64,000 nucleotides of DNA, from positions 7,606,501 through 7,670,500 of the forward strand of contig CANTUV010000022.1 in NCBI GenBank assembly GCA_947685225.1. Direction: 5' to 3'. Shown piece by piece: positions 1 to 14,030 of this stretch. The position numbers and the translations under genes were made by a program. Within the stretch, counting starts at the first letter, position 1. Every line of letters begins with the position of its first letter. The stretch comes from Garcia nutans (Eukaryota; Streptophyta; Magnoliopsida; Malpighiales; Euphorbiaceae). Under the pieces are notes generated by a model. That model was not told the DNA's origin and searched no databases. It saw nothing but the letters and a program-made list of their open reading frames with translations.

Positions 1-440
1 GTCTTCTTCTATTTATTTACCGAGAGAATATTTTTTCTCTCTAATACCCACAGAAAACTTATCTATTGATAAATAATATTATTGATAGAAATTTATCTGT
101 CGATAAAGGTGTTGACTAATTATAGATTATTCTTTTATTTATTTACCGACAGATAATAAATTTTCGGTATTAGCGAGAGAAAATTTATTCTCTTGCTAAA
201 TAAATATTAAAATGGCGGGATTTTTGCTACCTTCTTCTATTAATTTTCTAAGAGAATATTTTTTCTCTCGCTAATGACGACAGAAAATGTGTCTGCTGTA
301 AATATTATGAATAGAAATTTATCTGTCGATAAATGTATTGACTAATTATATACTATTATTCTATTTATTTTTCTATAGATAATATTTCTGTCGGTATTAG
401 AGAGAGAATTATTATTCTCTCGCTAAATAAATACTAGAAT

Positions 441-3400
441 GGCGGGATTTTTGACTCATTATTCTATTCATTTACCGAGAGAATATTTTTCTCAGCTAAT
501 ACCGACAGAAAATTTCTCTGTTGGTAAATATTACCGATAGAAATTTATCTATCGGTTAATGTGTTAACTAATTATAGACTATTCTTCTATTCATTTACCT
601 ACAGATAATATCTGTCGGTATTAGCGAGAGAATAATTATTCTCTCGCTAAATGAATACAAGAATGGCAGAATTTTTGCTGCCTTCTTCTATTCATTTAAT
701 GATAGAATATTTTTCTCAGCTAATACCGACAGAAAATTTCTCTGTTGGTAAATATTACCAATAAAAATTTATCTTTCGGTTAATATATTGACTAATTATA
801 GACTATTCTTCTATTCATTTACCGACATATAATATTTCTGCCGGTATTAGCGAGAGAATAATTATTCTCTCACAAAATGAATTCTAGAATGGTAGGATTT
901 TTGCCACCTTCTTCTATTCATTGACCGAGAAAATATTTTTTTTCTAACTAATACCAAAAAAAATTGTGTCTGATGCAAATATTAATGATAGAAATTTATC
1001 TGTTGGTAAATGTGTTAACTAATTATTGACTATGTTTCTATTTATTTATTGACAGATAAAATTTTATCGGTATTAGTGAGAGAATAATTATTTTCTTGCT
1101 AAATGAATACTAGAATGGTGAAATTTTTGCCGTCTTCTTCTATTTATTTTCTGAAAGAATATTTTTCTCTCGCTAATGCCTACAGAAAATGTGTCTGTTT
1201 GTAAATATTATCGACAAAAATTTATCTGTCGATAAATGTGCTGACTAATCATTGACTAATCTTCTATTCATTTACTGATATATAATATTTCTGCCGGTAT
1301 TAGCAAGAGTATAATTATTCTCTCACTAAATGAATACTAGAATGGCGAGATTTTTACCACCTTCTTCTATTCATTTACCGAGAGTATATATTTCTCTCAC
1401 TAATTTCGATAGAAAATAAGTCTGTTGGTAAATATTACCAAAAGAAATTTATTTGTTGGTCAATATGTTGACTAATTATTTACTATTCTTCTATTCATTT
1501 ATCTACAGATGATATTTTTGTCGATGTTAGCGATAGAATAATTTTTTCTTGCTAAATGAATACTATAATAGCTGAATTTTTGCCGCCTTCTTTTATTTAT
1601 TTACCGAAAGAATATTTTTCTCAGCTAATATCGATTAAAAATGTGTATGTTGGTAAATATTACCGATAATAATTTATATGTCAATAAATATGTTGACTAG
1701 TTATTAACTATTCTTCTATTTATTTACCGATAGATAATATTTCTGTCGGTATTAGCGAGAGAATAATTATTCTCTCGCTAAATAAATACTAGAATGACAA
1801 ATTTTTTGCCACCTTCTTCTATTCATTTACCGAGAGAATATAGTTCTCTAGCTAATACCAACAAAAAATATATATGTTGACAAATATTACCGACAGAAAT
1901 TTATCTGTCAGTTAGTGTGTTGACTAATTATTGACTATTCTTCTATTTGTTTACAGATAGATAATATTTTTATCACTATTAGCGAGAATTCTCTCGCTAA
2001 ATAAATACTAGAATGATGAAATTTTTACTCCTTCTATTCATTTATCGAAAGAATATTTTTCTCTCGCTAATGCAGACAGAAAATGTGTCTGTTGGTAAAT
2101 ATTATTTACAAAAATTTACCTGTCGATAAATGTGTTGACTAATTATAGACTATTCTTCTATTTATTTACCGACAGATATTATTTCTGTAGGTATTAGTGA
2201 GAGAATATTTATTCTTTCGCTAAATAAATACTAAATGGTCAAATTTTTGCAGCAATCTTCTATTAATTTTCTAAGAGAATATTTTTCTATCACTAATACT
2301 GACAGAAAATATGTCTGTTGATAAATATTACTGATAAAAATTTATCTGTCAATCAATGTGTTGACTATTTATTGACTATTTTTCTATTCATTTACCGACA
2401 GATAATATTTATGTCGGTATTAGCGAGGAAATTATTCTCTCGCTAAATGGATGCTAGAATGGTGGGATTTTTTCCGTCATCTTCTATTCATTGACAAAAA
2501 ATGTGTCAGTTGGTAAATATTATCGACAGAAATTTATCTGTCGATAAATTGGTTGACTAATTATAGACTATTCTTTTATTCATTTACCAACAAATAATAT
2601 TTCTATCAGTATTAGTAGAGAATAATTATTCTCTCGCCAAATAAATACTAGAATGACGGAATTTTTGCCGCCTTCTTCTATTAATTTACTGAGAAAATAT
2701 TTTTCTCTACTAATACCGATAGAAAATATGTCTGTTATAAATATTATCGATAAAAATTTCTCTCTCGATAAATGTGTTAACTAATTATAGACCATTCTTC
2801 GATTTATTTACCGACAGATAATATTTATGTCGGTATTAGTGAGAGAATAATTATTCTCTCGCTAAATAAATACTAGAATGGCTGAATTTTTGCCGCCTTT
2901 TTCTATTCATTTACTGAGAGAATATTTTTTCAACTAATACCGACAGAAAAATTCTCTGTTGGTAAATATTATGGATAGAAATTTATTTATCAGTTAATGT
3001 GTGGACTAATTATAGACTATTCTTCTATTCATTTACCTACATATAATATCTATCGGTATTAGCGAGAGAATAATTATTCTCTCGCTAAATGAATACAAGA
3101 ATGGTAGGATTTTTGCAGGCTTCTTCTATTCATTTAACGATAGAATATTTTTCTCAGCTAATACCGACAGAAAATTTCGCTGTTGGTAAATATTACCGAT
3201 AAAAATTTATCTGTCGGTTAATGTATGGACTAATTATAAACTATTTTTCTAATCATTTATCAACATATAATATTGCTGCCGGTATTAGCGAGAGAATAAT
3301 TATTCTCTCGCAAAATGGATTCTAGAATGGCAGGATTTTTGTCATCTTCTTCTATTCATTGACCGAGAAAATATTTTTTTTTCACTAATACAGAAAGCAA

Positions 3401-6400
3401 ATGTGTCTGTTGCTAATATTACCGACAGAAATTTATCTATTGGTAAATGTGTTAACTAATTACTGACTATTCTTCTATTTATTTACTGACAGATAAATTT
3501 TTATCGGTATTAGCAAGAAAATAATTATTTTCATGCTAAATAAATACTAGAATGGTGAAATTTTTGCAGTCTTCTTCTATTTATTTTCTGAGAGAATATT
3601 TTTTTTCTCGCTAATTTCTATAGAAAATGTGTCTGTTGATAAATATTATCGACAGAAATTTATCTGTCGATAAATGTGTTGACTAATTATAGACTAATCT
3701 TCTATTCATTTACCGACAGAAAATATTTCTGTCAGTATTACCGAGAGAATAATTATTCTCTCGCTAAATGAATATTATAATGGCATGATTTTTACCGCCT
3801 TCTACTATTTATTTACCGAGAGTATATTTTTCTCTCGCTAATTTCAACAGAAAATGTGTCTGTTGGTAAATATTACCAAAAGGAATTTATTTGTTGGTAA
3901 ATATGTTGACTAATTATTTACTATTCTTCTATTCATTTATCGGTGGATGATATTTTTATTGGTATTAGCGATAAAATAATTATTTTTTGCTAAATAAACA
4001 CTAGAATGGCTGGATTTTTGCCGCCTTCTTTTATTTATTTACCGATAGAATATTTTTCTCAGCTAATATCAACAGAAAATGTGTCTGTTGGTAAATATTA
4101 CCGACAATAATTTATATGTCAATAATTGTGTTGACTAGTTATTAACTATTCTTTTATTTATTTACCGATAGATAATATTTCTGTCGGTATTAGCGAGAGA
4201 ATAATTGTTCTCTCGCTAAATAAATACTAGAATGGCAAAATTTTTGCTGCCTTCTTCTATTTATTTACCGAGAGAATATAGTTCTCCCGCTATTACCAAC
4301 AGAAAATATATCTGTTGAAAAATATTATCGACAGAAATTTAGCTATCGATTAGTGTGTTGACTAATTATTGACTACTCTTCTATTTAGTTACCGATATAT
4401 AATATTTCTATCGGTATTAGCGAGAATTCTCTCGCTAAATAAATACTAGAATGACGGAATTTTTACTTCCTCTTCTATTCATTTATCGAGAGAATATTTT
4501 TCTTTCGCTAATGCCGACGGAAAATTGATTTGTTGGTAAATACTATTGATAAAAATTTATCTATCGATAAATATGTTGACTAATTATAAACTATTCTTCT
4601 ATTTATTTACAAAAAAATATTATTTTTATCGTTATTAGCGAGAGAATATTTACTTTCTCACTAAATAAATACTAGAATGGCGGGATTTTTACCGCCTTCT
4701 TCTATTAATTTTCTATGAAAATTTTTTTCTCTCACTAATACTGACAGAAAATATGTCTGTTGATAAATATTACCTATAAAAATTTATCTGTCAATCAATG
4801 TGTTGATTATTTATTGACTATTCTTCTATTCATTTACCGACGGATAATATTTTTATCGGTATTAGCTAGAGAATTATTCTCTCGCTAAATGGTTGCTAGA
4901 ATGGTGGAATTTTTTTCATCTTCTTTTCATTTACCTAGAGAATATTTTTCTCTCTCTAATACCGACAAAAAATGTGTCAGTTGTTAAATATTTTCGACAA
5001 AAATTTATCTGTCGATAAATTGATTGACTAATTATAGACTATTCTTTTATTCATTTACCGACAAATAATATTTCTGTCAATATTCTCTCGCCAAATAAAT
5101 AGTAGAATGACGAGATTTTTGCCGCCTTCTTCTATTAATTTACTGAGAGAATATTTTTCTCTCGCTAATACCAATAGAAAACATGTTTGTTATAAATATT
5201 ATCAATAAAAATTAATCTATCGGTTAATATGTTGACTAATTATAGACTATTCTTCTATTCATTTACCGACAGATAATATTTCTGTAGGTATTAGCGAGAG
5301 AATAATTATTCTCTCGCTAAATAAAAATTAGAATAGCTTAATTTTTGGTGCATTCTTCTATTTATTTACAGAGAGAATATTTTTCTCAGCTAATACCTAT
5401 AGAAAATTTCTCTGTTGGTAATTATTACCGATAGAAATTTATCTATCTATAAATATAATAATTAATTATTGACTATTCTTCTATTCATTTATCGACAGAT
5501 AATATTTATGTCGGTATTAGCTAGAGAATAATTATTTTCTCGCTAAATTAATACTAGAATGGCGAAATTTTTGCCGCCTTCTTTTATTCATTTACCGAGA
5601 GAATATTTTTCTCAACTAATACCAACATAAAATTTCTCTATTGATAAATATTACCGATAAAAATTTATCTGTCGGTTAATGTGTTGACTAATTATAGTCT
5701 ATTTTTCTATTTATTTATCGACATATAATATTTTTGTCGATATTAGCAAGAAAATAATTATTCTCTCACAAAATGAATTCTAGAATGGCAGAATTTTTGC
5801 CATCTTCTTCTATTCATTGACCGAGAAAATATTTTTTTTCACTAATACCGAAAGAAAATGTGTCTATTGTAAATATTCCCGATAGAAATTTATCTGTTTA
5901 TAAATGTGTACTAATTATTGACTATTCGTCTATTTATTTACTGATGGATAAATTTTTATCGGTATTAGTGAGAGAATAATTATCCTCTAGCTAAATGAAT
6001 ACTAGAATGGTGAAATTTTTCTCATCCTTTACTATTCATTTTCTGAGAGAATATTTTTCTCTCGCTAATACCAACCAAAAATATGTCCATTGGTAAATAT
6101 TACTGATAAAAATTTATCTGTCGGTAAATATAATAATTAATTATTGACTATTCTTCTATTCATTTATCGACAGATAATATTTCTGTCGGTATTAGCTAGA
6201 GAATAATTATTCTCTCGCTAATTAAATACTAGAATGGAGGGATTTTTGCCGCCTTCTTCTATTTATTTACCGAGAGAATATTTTTCTCAGCTAATATCGA
6301 CAGAAAATTTCTCTGTTAGTAAATATTACCGATAGAAATTTATCTCTCAGTTAATGTGTTGACTAATTATAGACTATTCTTCTATTCATTTACCTACAGA

Positions 6401-9400
6401 TAATATCTGTTGGTATTAGCAAGAGAATAATTATTCTCTCGCTAGATAAATACTAGAATGGCAAAATTTTTGCCGCCTTCTTCTATTCATTTACCGATAG
6501 AATATTTTTCTCAGCAAATATCGACAGAAAATTTCTCCGTTGGTAAATATTATCGATAAAAATTTATCTGTCGATTAATGTATTGACTAATTATAGACTA
6601 TTCTTCTATTCATTTACCAACATATAATATTTCTGCCGGTATTAGCGAGAGAATAATTATTCTCTCGCAAAATGGATTCTAGAATGGAAGAATTTTTGCC
6701 ATCTTTTTCTATTCATTGACCGAGAAAATACTTTTTTCTCACTAATACCGAAAGAAAATATGTTTGTTGCAAATATTACCAAAAAAAATTTATCTGTTTG
6801 TAAATGTGTTGACTAATTATTGACTATTCTTCTATTTATTTACCGATCGATAAATTTTTATCTGTATTAGCGAGAGAATAAATATTTTCTTGCTAAATGA
6901 ATACTAGAATGGTGAAATTTTTGCAGTCTTCTTCTATTTATTTTCTGAGAGAATATTTTCTCTCACTAATACCGACAGAAAATGGGTCTGTTGGTAAATA
7001 TTATCTATAAAAATTTATCTGTCTATAAATGTGTTGACTAATTATAGACTAATCTTCTATTCATTTATCGACAGATAATATTTTTGTCAGTATTAGCGAG
7101 AGAATAATTATTCTCTCGCTAAATGAATACTAGAATAGTGGGATTTTTACTGCATTCTTCTATTCATTTACCGATACTATATTTTTCTCTTGCTAATTTC
7201 GACAGAAAATATGTCAGTTGGCAAATATTAACAAAAGGAATTTATTTGTTGGTAAATATGTTGACTAATTATTTACTATTCTTCTATTCATGTATTGGCA
7301 GAAGATATTTTTATCGGTATTAGCGATAGAATAATTATTTCTTGCTAAATGAATACTAGAATGGCTAAATTTTTGCTGCCTTCTTTTATTTATTTACCGA
7401 GAAAATATTTTTCTCAGCGAATATCGATAGAAAATGTGTCTATTAGTAAATATTACCGACAATAATTTATATGTCAATAAATGTGTTGACTAGTTATTAA
7501 CTATTCTTCTATTTATTTAGCGATAGATAATATTTTTGATAGTATTAGCGAGAGAATAATTATTCCCTGGCTAAATAAATACTAGAATGGCAAAATTTTT
7601 GCCGTCTTCTTCTATTCATTTACCAAGAGAATATAGTTTTCTCGCTAATACCAACATAAAATATGTCTGTTGACAAATATTACCGACAGAAATTTATCTG
7701 TCGGTTAGTGTGTTGACTAATTATTGACTATTTTTTTATATATTTATCGATAGATAATATTTCTGTCAGTATTAGCGAGGGAATAATTATTCTCTCACTA
7801 AATAAATACTAGAATGACGGGATTTTTATGCCTTCTTCTATTCATTTATCGAGAGAATATTTTCTCTCGCTAATGCCGACAGAAAATGTATCCGTTGGTA
7901 AATATTATTGACAAAAATTTATCTGTCGATAAATGTATTGACTAATTATAGACTATTCTTCTATTTATTTACCGACAGAGATTATTTCTATCGTTATTAG
8001 CGAGAGAATATTTATTCTCTCGCTAAATAAATACTAGAATGGCAGGATTTTTCCGCCTTCTTCTATTAGTTTTTCAAGAGAATATTTTTATCTCACTAAT
8101 ACTGACAAAAAATATGTTTGTTGATAAATATTATCGATAAAAATTTATCTGCCGGTCAATGTGTTGACTACTTATTGATTATTCTTCTATTCATTTACCG
8201 ACAGATAATATTTCTATCGGTATTAATGAGAGAATTATTCTCTCGCTAAATTGATGCTAGAATGGCGGGATTTTTTTCGTCTTCTTCAATTCATTTACCA
8301 AGAAAATATTTTTCTCTTGCTAATACAGATAAAAAATGTGTCAGTTGGTAAATATTACTGACAGAAATTTATCTGTCGATAAATTGGTTGACTAATTATA
8401 GACTATTCTTTTATTCATTTACCGATAGATAATATTTTTGTCTGTATTAGCCGAGAATAATTATTCTCTCGCTAAATAAATACTAGAATGACGAGATTTT
8501 TAACGCGTTCTTCTATTAATTTACCCAGAGAATATTTTTCTCTCGCTAATACCTATAGAAAACACATCTGTTATAAATATTATCGATAAAAATTTATCTG
8601 TCGATAAATATGTTAACTAATTATTGACTATTCTTCTATTCATTTATCGAAATATAATCTTTCTGTCGGTATTAGCGAGAAAATAATTATTCTCTCGCTA
8701 ACTGAATACTAGAATGGCGAGATTTTTGCAGCCTTCTTCTATTCATTTACCGAAAGTATATTTTTCTCTCGCTAACACCAACCGAAAATATGTCTGTAGT
8801 AAATATTAGTGAAAAAATTTATCTGTCGGTAAATATAATAATTAATTATTAACTATTCTTCTATTCATTTATTGAGAGATAATATTTCTGTCAGTATTAG
8901 CTAGAGAATAATTATTTTCTCACTAAATTAATACTAGAATGGCGGAATTTTTGCCGTTAAAATATTTTTCTCAGCTAATACCGACAGAAAATTTCTCTGT
9001 TAATAAATATTACCGATAAAAATTTATCTATCGGTTAATGTGTTGACTAATTATAGACTATTCTTCTATTTATTTACCAACATATAATATTCTGCCAGTA
9101 TTAGTGAAAGAATAATTATTCTTTCGCAAAATGGATTCTAGAATGGCAAGATTTTTGCCATCTTTTTCTATTCATTGGCCGAGGAAATATTTTTTTTCTC
9201 ACTAATACCTAAAGAAAATGTGTCTGTTGTAATATTACCGACAGAAATTTATTTGTTGGTAAATGTGTTGACTAATTATTAACTATTCTTCTATTTATTT
9301 ACCGATAGATAAATTTTTATCGGTATTAGCAAGAGAATAATTAGTCTCTTGCTAAATGAATACTAAAATGGTGGAATTTTTGCCGCCTTCTTCTATTCAT

Positions 9401-11400
9401 TTTCTGAGAGAATATTTTTCTCTCGCTAATACCGACAGAAAATGTGTCTGTTAGTAAATATTACAGATAGAAATTTATCTGTCGATAAATGTGTTGACTA
9501 ATTATAGACTATTCTTCTATTCATTTACCGCCAGATAATATTTCTGTCTGTATTAGCGAGAGAATAAATATTCTCTTACTAAATGAATACTAGAATGGTG
9601 AATTTTTTACCGCCTTCTACTATTAATTTACCGAGATAATATTTTTCTTTTGCTAATACCGACAGAAAATGTGTCTGTTGGTAAATATTACCAACAGAAA
9701 TTTATTTATCGATAAATATGTTCACTAATTATTTACTATTCTTCTATTCATTTACCGAAAAATAATATTTTTATCGATATTAGCGATATAATAAATATTT
9801 CTTGCTAAATGAATACTAGAATGATGAAATTTTTGCCGTATTCTTTTATTTATTTACTGAGAGAATATTTTTCTCAGCTAATATCTACAGAAAATGTGTC
9901 TGTTGGTAAATATTACTGAAAAAAATTTATATGTTAGTAAATGTGTTGACTAGTTATTGACTATTTTTATATTTATTTATTGACATATAATATTTATGAC
10001 GATATTAGTGAGAGAATAATTATTCTCTTGCTAAATAAATACTAGAATAGCCGGATTTTTGCCTCCTCCTATTAATTTTTTTAGAGAATATTTTTTTCTT
10101 ACTAATACTGATAGAAAATGTGTTTGTTGATAAATTTTACCGATAAAAATTTATTTGTCGGTTAATATGTTGACTAGTTATTGATTATTCTTCTATTTAT
10201 TTACCGACAGATAATATTTCTGTCGGTATTAGCGAGAGAATAATTATTCTCTCAGTAAATGAATACTAGAATGACAAAATTTTTTACGCCTTCTTCTATT
10301 CATTTATCGAGAGAATATTTTTCTCTCGCTAATGCCGACAGAAAATATGTCTGTTGGTAAATATTATTGACAGAAATTTATCTGTCGATAAATGTGTTGA
10401 CTAATTATAGATTATTTTTCTATTTATTTATCGATAGATAATATTTCTGACGGTATTAGCGAGAGAATATTTATTCTCTCGCTAAATAAATACTAGAATG
10501 GCTAAATTTTTGCCGCATTCTTCTTTTAATTTTTTAAGAAAATATTTTTTCTCACTAATACTAACAGAAAATGTTTTTGTTGATAAATATTATAGATAAA
10601 AATTTATCTGTCAGTCAATGTGTGGACTAGTTATTGAATATTCTTCTATTTATTTACCGACAGATAATATTTTTATCGGTATTAGCGAGAAAATAATTAT
10701 TCTCTCGCTAAATAAATACTAGAATGATGAAATTTTTTACGTCTTCTTCTATTCATTTATTGAGAGAATATTTTTCTCTCACTAACGTCGACAGAAAATA
10801 TGTCTGTTGGTAAATATTATTGATAAAAATTTATCCGTCGATAAATGTGTTGATAAATTATAGACTATTCTTCTATTTATTTACTAATAGATAATATTTC
10901 TATCAATATAAGCGAGAGAATATTTATTCTCTCGCAAAATAAATACTTGAATGGTGGCATTTTGCCGCCTTCTTCTATTAATTTTCTAAGAGAATATTTT
11001 TCTCTCACTAATACTGATAGAAAATGTATCTGTTGATAAATATTACGGATAAAAATATATCTGTCAGTCAATGTGTTGACTATTTATTGACTATTCTTCT
11101 ATTTATTTACCAAGAGATAATATTTCTGTCGGTATTTGCAGAGAATAATTATTCTCTCACTAAATAAATACTAGAATGGCAGAATTTTTGCCGCATTCTT
11201 CTATTTATTTACCGAGTGAATATTTTTCTCAGCTAATATCGACATAAAATTTTTTTGTTGATAAATATTACCGATAGAAATTTATCTGTCGATTAATGTG
11301 TTAATTAATTATAAACTATTCTTCTATTTATTTGCCTACAAATAATATGTCGGTATTAGAAAGAGAATAATTATTCTCTCGCTAAATGAATACTAGAATG
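441..11400. repeat. Higher-order repeat inside the array, ~2.44-2.46 kb (11 monomers)
   Basis: Marker variants recur at a fixed long spacing. The variant reading 'cagctaat' instead of 'ctcgctaat' is at about 502, 713 and 1620, then 2930, 3154 and 4060, then 5385 and 5610, then 8970 and 9870, then 11230 and 11450. The variant with 'cattgaccgag' is at about 920, 3358, 5815, 6714 and 9173. The short 'cgagaattctcgc'-type module is at about 1985 and 4424. Spacings of 2428-2460 bp equal 11 monomers. The third copy is about 900 bp (four monomers) longer. Positions were read by eye, so boundaries are approximate, and the pattern fades after about 11.5 kb. Confidence 0.8.
5331..7140. repeat. ~0.9 kb local expansion (about four monomers) within the third higher-order copy
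   Basis: Three marker monomers appear twice about 900 bp apart: 'cagctaat'-type at 5385 and 6287, its neighbour at 5610 and 6510, and the 'cattgaccgag' type at 5815 and 6714. A rarer marker, 'aatataataattaatt', sits at 5451 and 6125, only three monomers apart. The block is therefore a recombined duplicate and not a simple copy. This is the behaviour expected of unequal exchange in a satellite array. Confidence 0.65.
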
Positions 11401-14030
11401 ACAAAATTTTTGTTGGCTTCTTCTATTCATATAACGATAGAATATTTTTCTTAGCTAATACCGATAGAAAATTTCTCTGTTGGTAATATTATCGTTAAAA
11501 ATTTATCTGTCGATTAATGTGTTGACTAATTATAGACTATTCTTCTTTTTATTTAAAGATAAATAATATTTCTGTTGGTATTAGCGAAAGAATAATTACA
11601 GAATAATTATTCTCTTGCTAAATAAATACTAGAATGAAGGAATTTTTACTGCCTTCTTCTATTCATTTATCGAGAGAATATTTTTTTCTCGCTAATGCCG
11701 ACAGAAAATGTGTCTGTTAAAAAATATTACTGACAGAAATTTATCTATCTATAAATATGTTGACTAATTATTCTCTCGCTAAATGAATACTAGAATGGCG
11801 AATTTTTTATCGCCTTTTTCTATTCATTTACCGACAGAGAATAATTATTCTCTCGCTAAATAAATACTAGAATGAAGAAATTTTTGCAGCTTTCTTCTAT
11901 TCATTTATCGAGAGACTATTTTTCTCTCGCTAATACAGACAGAAAATGTATCTGTTAGTAAATATTATCAATAAAAATTTATCTGTTGGTAAATATGTTG
12001 ATTAATTATTGACTATTTTTCTATTCATTTACCTACAGATAATATATGTCGGTATTAGCGATAGAATAATTATTTCTTTCGCTAAATAAATACTAGAATG
12101 GTGAAATTTTTGTCTCCTTCTTCTATTCATTTACTGAGAGAATATTTTTCTCAGTCAATACTGACAGAAAAGGTGCTTGTTGGTAAATATTACCGATAAA
12201 AATTTATGTGTCGGTAAATGTGTTGACTAAATATTTACTATTTTTCAATTTATTTACCAACATATAATATTTTTATCGGTATTAGAGAGAGAATAATTAT
12301 TCTCTTGGTAAATGGATGCTAGAATGGAAGGATTATTGTCGTCTTCTTCTATTCATTGATCGAGAAAATATTTTTTTCTCGCTAATACCGAAAGAAATTA
12401 TGTCTGTTGTAAATATTACCGATAGAAATTCATCTGTCGGTAAATATGTTGACTAATTATTTACTATTCTTCTATTTATTTACTGATAGATAATATTTCT
12501 ATCGGTATTAGCGAGAGAAAAATTATTCTCTTGCTAAATGAATACTAGAATAGCAAAATTTTTGCCTCATTCTTCTATTCATTTTTTGTGAGAATATTTT
12601 TTTCTCACTAATACCGATAGAAAATATGTCTGTTGGTAAATATTACCGATAAAAATTTATCTATCGGTAAATATTTTGACTAATTATTGATTATTCTTCT
12701 ATTCGTTTATGGACATATAATATTTTTTTTCGGTATTAGCAAGAGAATAATTATTCTCTCGCAAAATGAATACTAGAATGGTGAAATTTTTGCCGCCTTC
12801 TTCTATTTATTTACCAATAGAATATTTTTCTCTCGCTAATACCGACAGAAAATATGTCTGTTGGTAAATATTATCGAGAGAAATTTATCTATCGATTAAT
12901 ATATTGACTATTATTCTATTCATTTACCGACAGATAATATTTTTGTCGGTATTAGCTAAAGAATAATTATTTTTCGCTAAATTAATACTAGAATGGTTGT
13001 ATTTTTGTCGTCTTCTTCTATTCATTTACCGAGAAAATATTTTTCTCAACTAATAACAATAGAAAACATGTCTGTTGATAAATATTACAGATAAAAATTT
13101 ATCTGTCAGTAAATATTTTGAGTAATTATTGGCTATTCTTTTATTCATTTATCGAAAGATAATATTTCTGTTGGTATTAGCGAGAGAATAATTTTTCTCT
13201 CGCTAAATAAATACTAGAATGACTAGATTTTTTGTAGTCTTCCTCTATTCATTTACCGATAGAACATTTTTCTCAGCTAATACTAATAAAAAATATTTCT
13301 GTCGGTAAATATTTTGACTAATTATTGACTATTATTTTATTTTTTCTTACAGATAATATTTCTGTCGGTATTAGCAAGAGAATAATTATTCTCTTGCTAA
13401 ATGAATACTAGAATAGCGAAATTTTTGCCACTTTCTTTTATTCATTTACCGAAAGAATATTTTTCTCTCGCTAATACCGACAAAAAACTTATTTGTTGAT
13501 AAATATTGCCGATAAAAATTTATCTGTCGGTTAATGTGTTGACTAATTATTGACTATTCTTCTATTCATTGATCGACAGATAGTATTTCTGTCTTTATAA
13601 GCGAGATAATAATTATTCTCTCTAAATAAATACTATAATGACAGAAATTTTGCCTCCATCTTCTATTTATTTACTGAAAAAATATTTTTCTCTCGCTAAT
13701 ATCTACAGAAAATGTGTCTATTTGTAAATATTATCGAAAAAAATTTATCTGTCGGTAAATGTGTTAACTAATTATTGGCTTTTCTTTTATTTTTTTAGTG
13801 ATAGATAATATCTGTCAGTATTAGCGAGAGAATAATTATTCTCTCACAAAATGAATACTAAAATGGTGTAATTATTGCCCTCTTCTTCTATTCATTTATC
13901 GAGAGAATATTTTTCTCTCGCTAACACTGATAGAAAATGTATCTTTTGATAAATATTACCAATAAAAATTTATCTATCGGTTAATGTGTTGACTAATTTT
14001 TAACTATTCTTCTATTCATTGGCTGATAAA

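Larger units (their letters stand above)
1..14030. repeat. Satellite-like tandem array, ~223-226 bp monomer, roughly 62 copies
   Basis: One sequence unit repeats head to tail from the left edge to about 14030, so the array continues outside the window. Successive landmarks (the 'agaatgg' step at 441, 665, 891, 1117, 1341, 1569, 1794, 2013, 2236, 2457, 2653, 2878) give spacings of about 196-228 bp. Each monomer holds about six inverted repeats in fixed order: CGAGAGAA/TTCTCTCG; ACCGACAGA/TCTGTTGGT; ACCGACAGA/TCTGTCGGT with an AATTTA loop; the same arms with a TAATATT loop; the perfect 24-bp palindrome with arm GCGAGAGAATAA; and a weaker one centred on GGCGG/CCGCC. TTGACTAATTA spacers lie between modules. 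The phrase TTCTATTCATTTACCGA occurs twice per monomer, so the monomer itself looks like an older duplication. No long reading frame crosses it. I do not recognise the family. Confidence 0.95.

Noticed and set aside
7123..7323. 66-residue open frame in the array
   Set aside because: It spans ordinary monomer sequence. Equivalent frames are closed in other monomers and there is no protein similarity.
10877..11071. 64-residue minus-strand frame in the array
   Set aside because: Chance opening in satellite sequence, not kept in other copies.
1..14030. The palindrome-rich array as a CRISPR array
   Set aside because: The whole ~224-bp unit repeats, with no short identical repeats separated by unique spacers, and the sequence is plant nuclear DNA.
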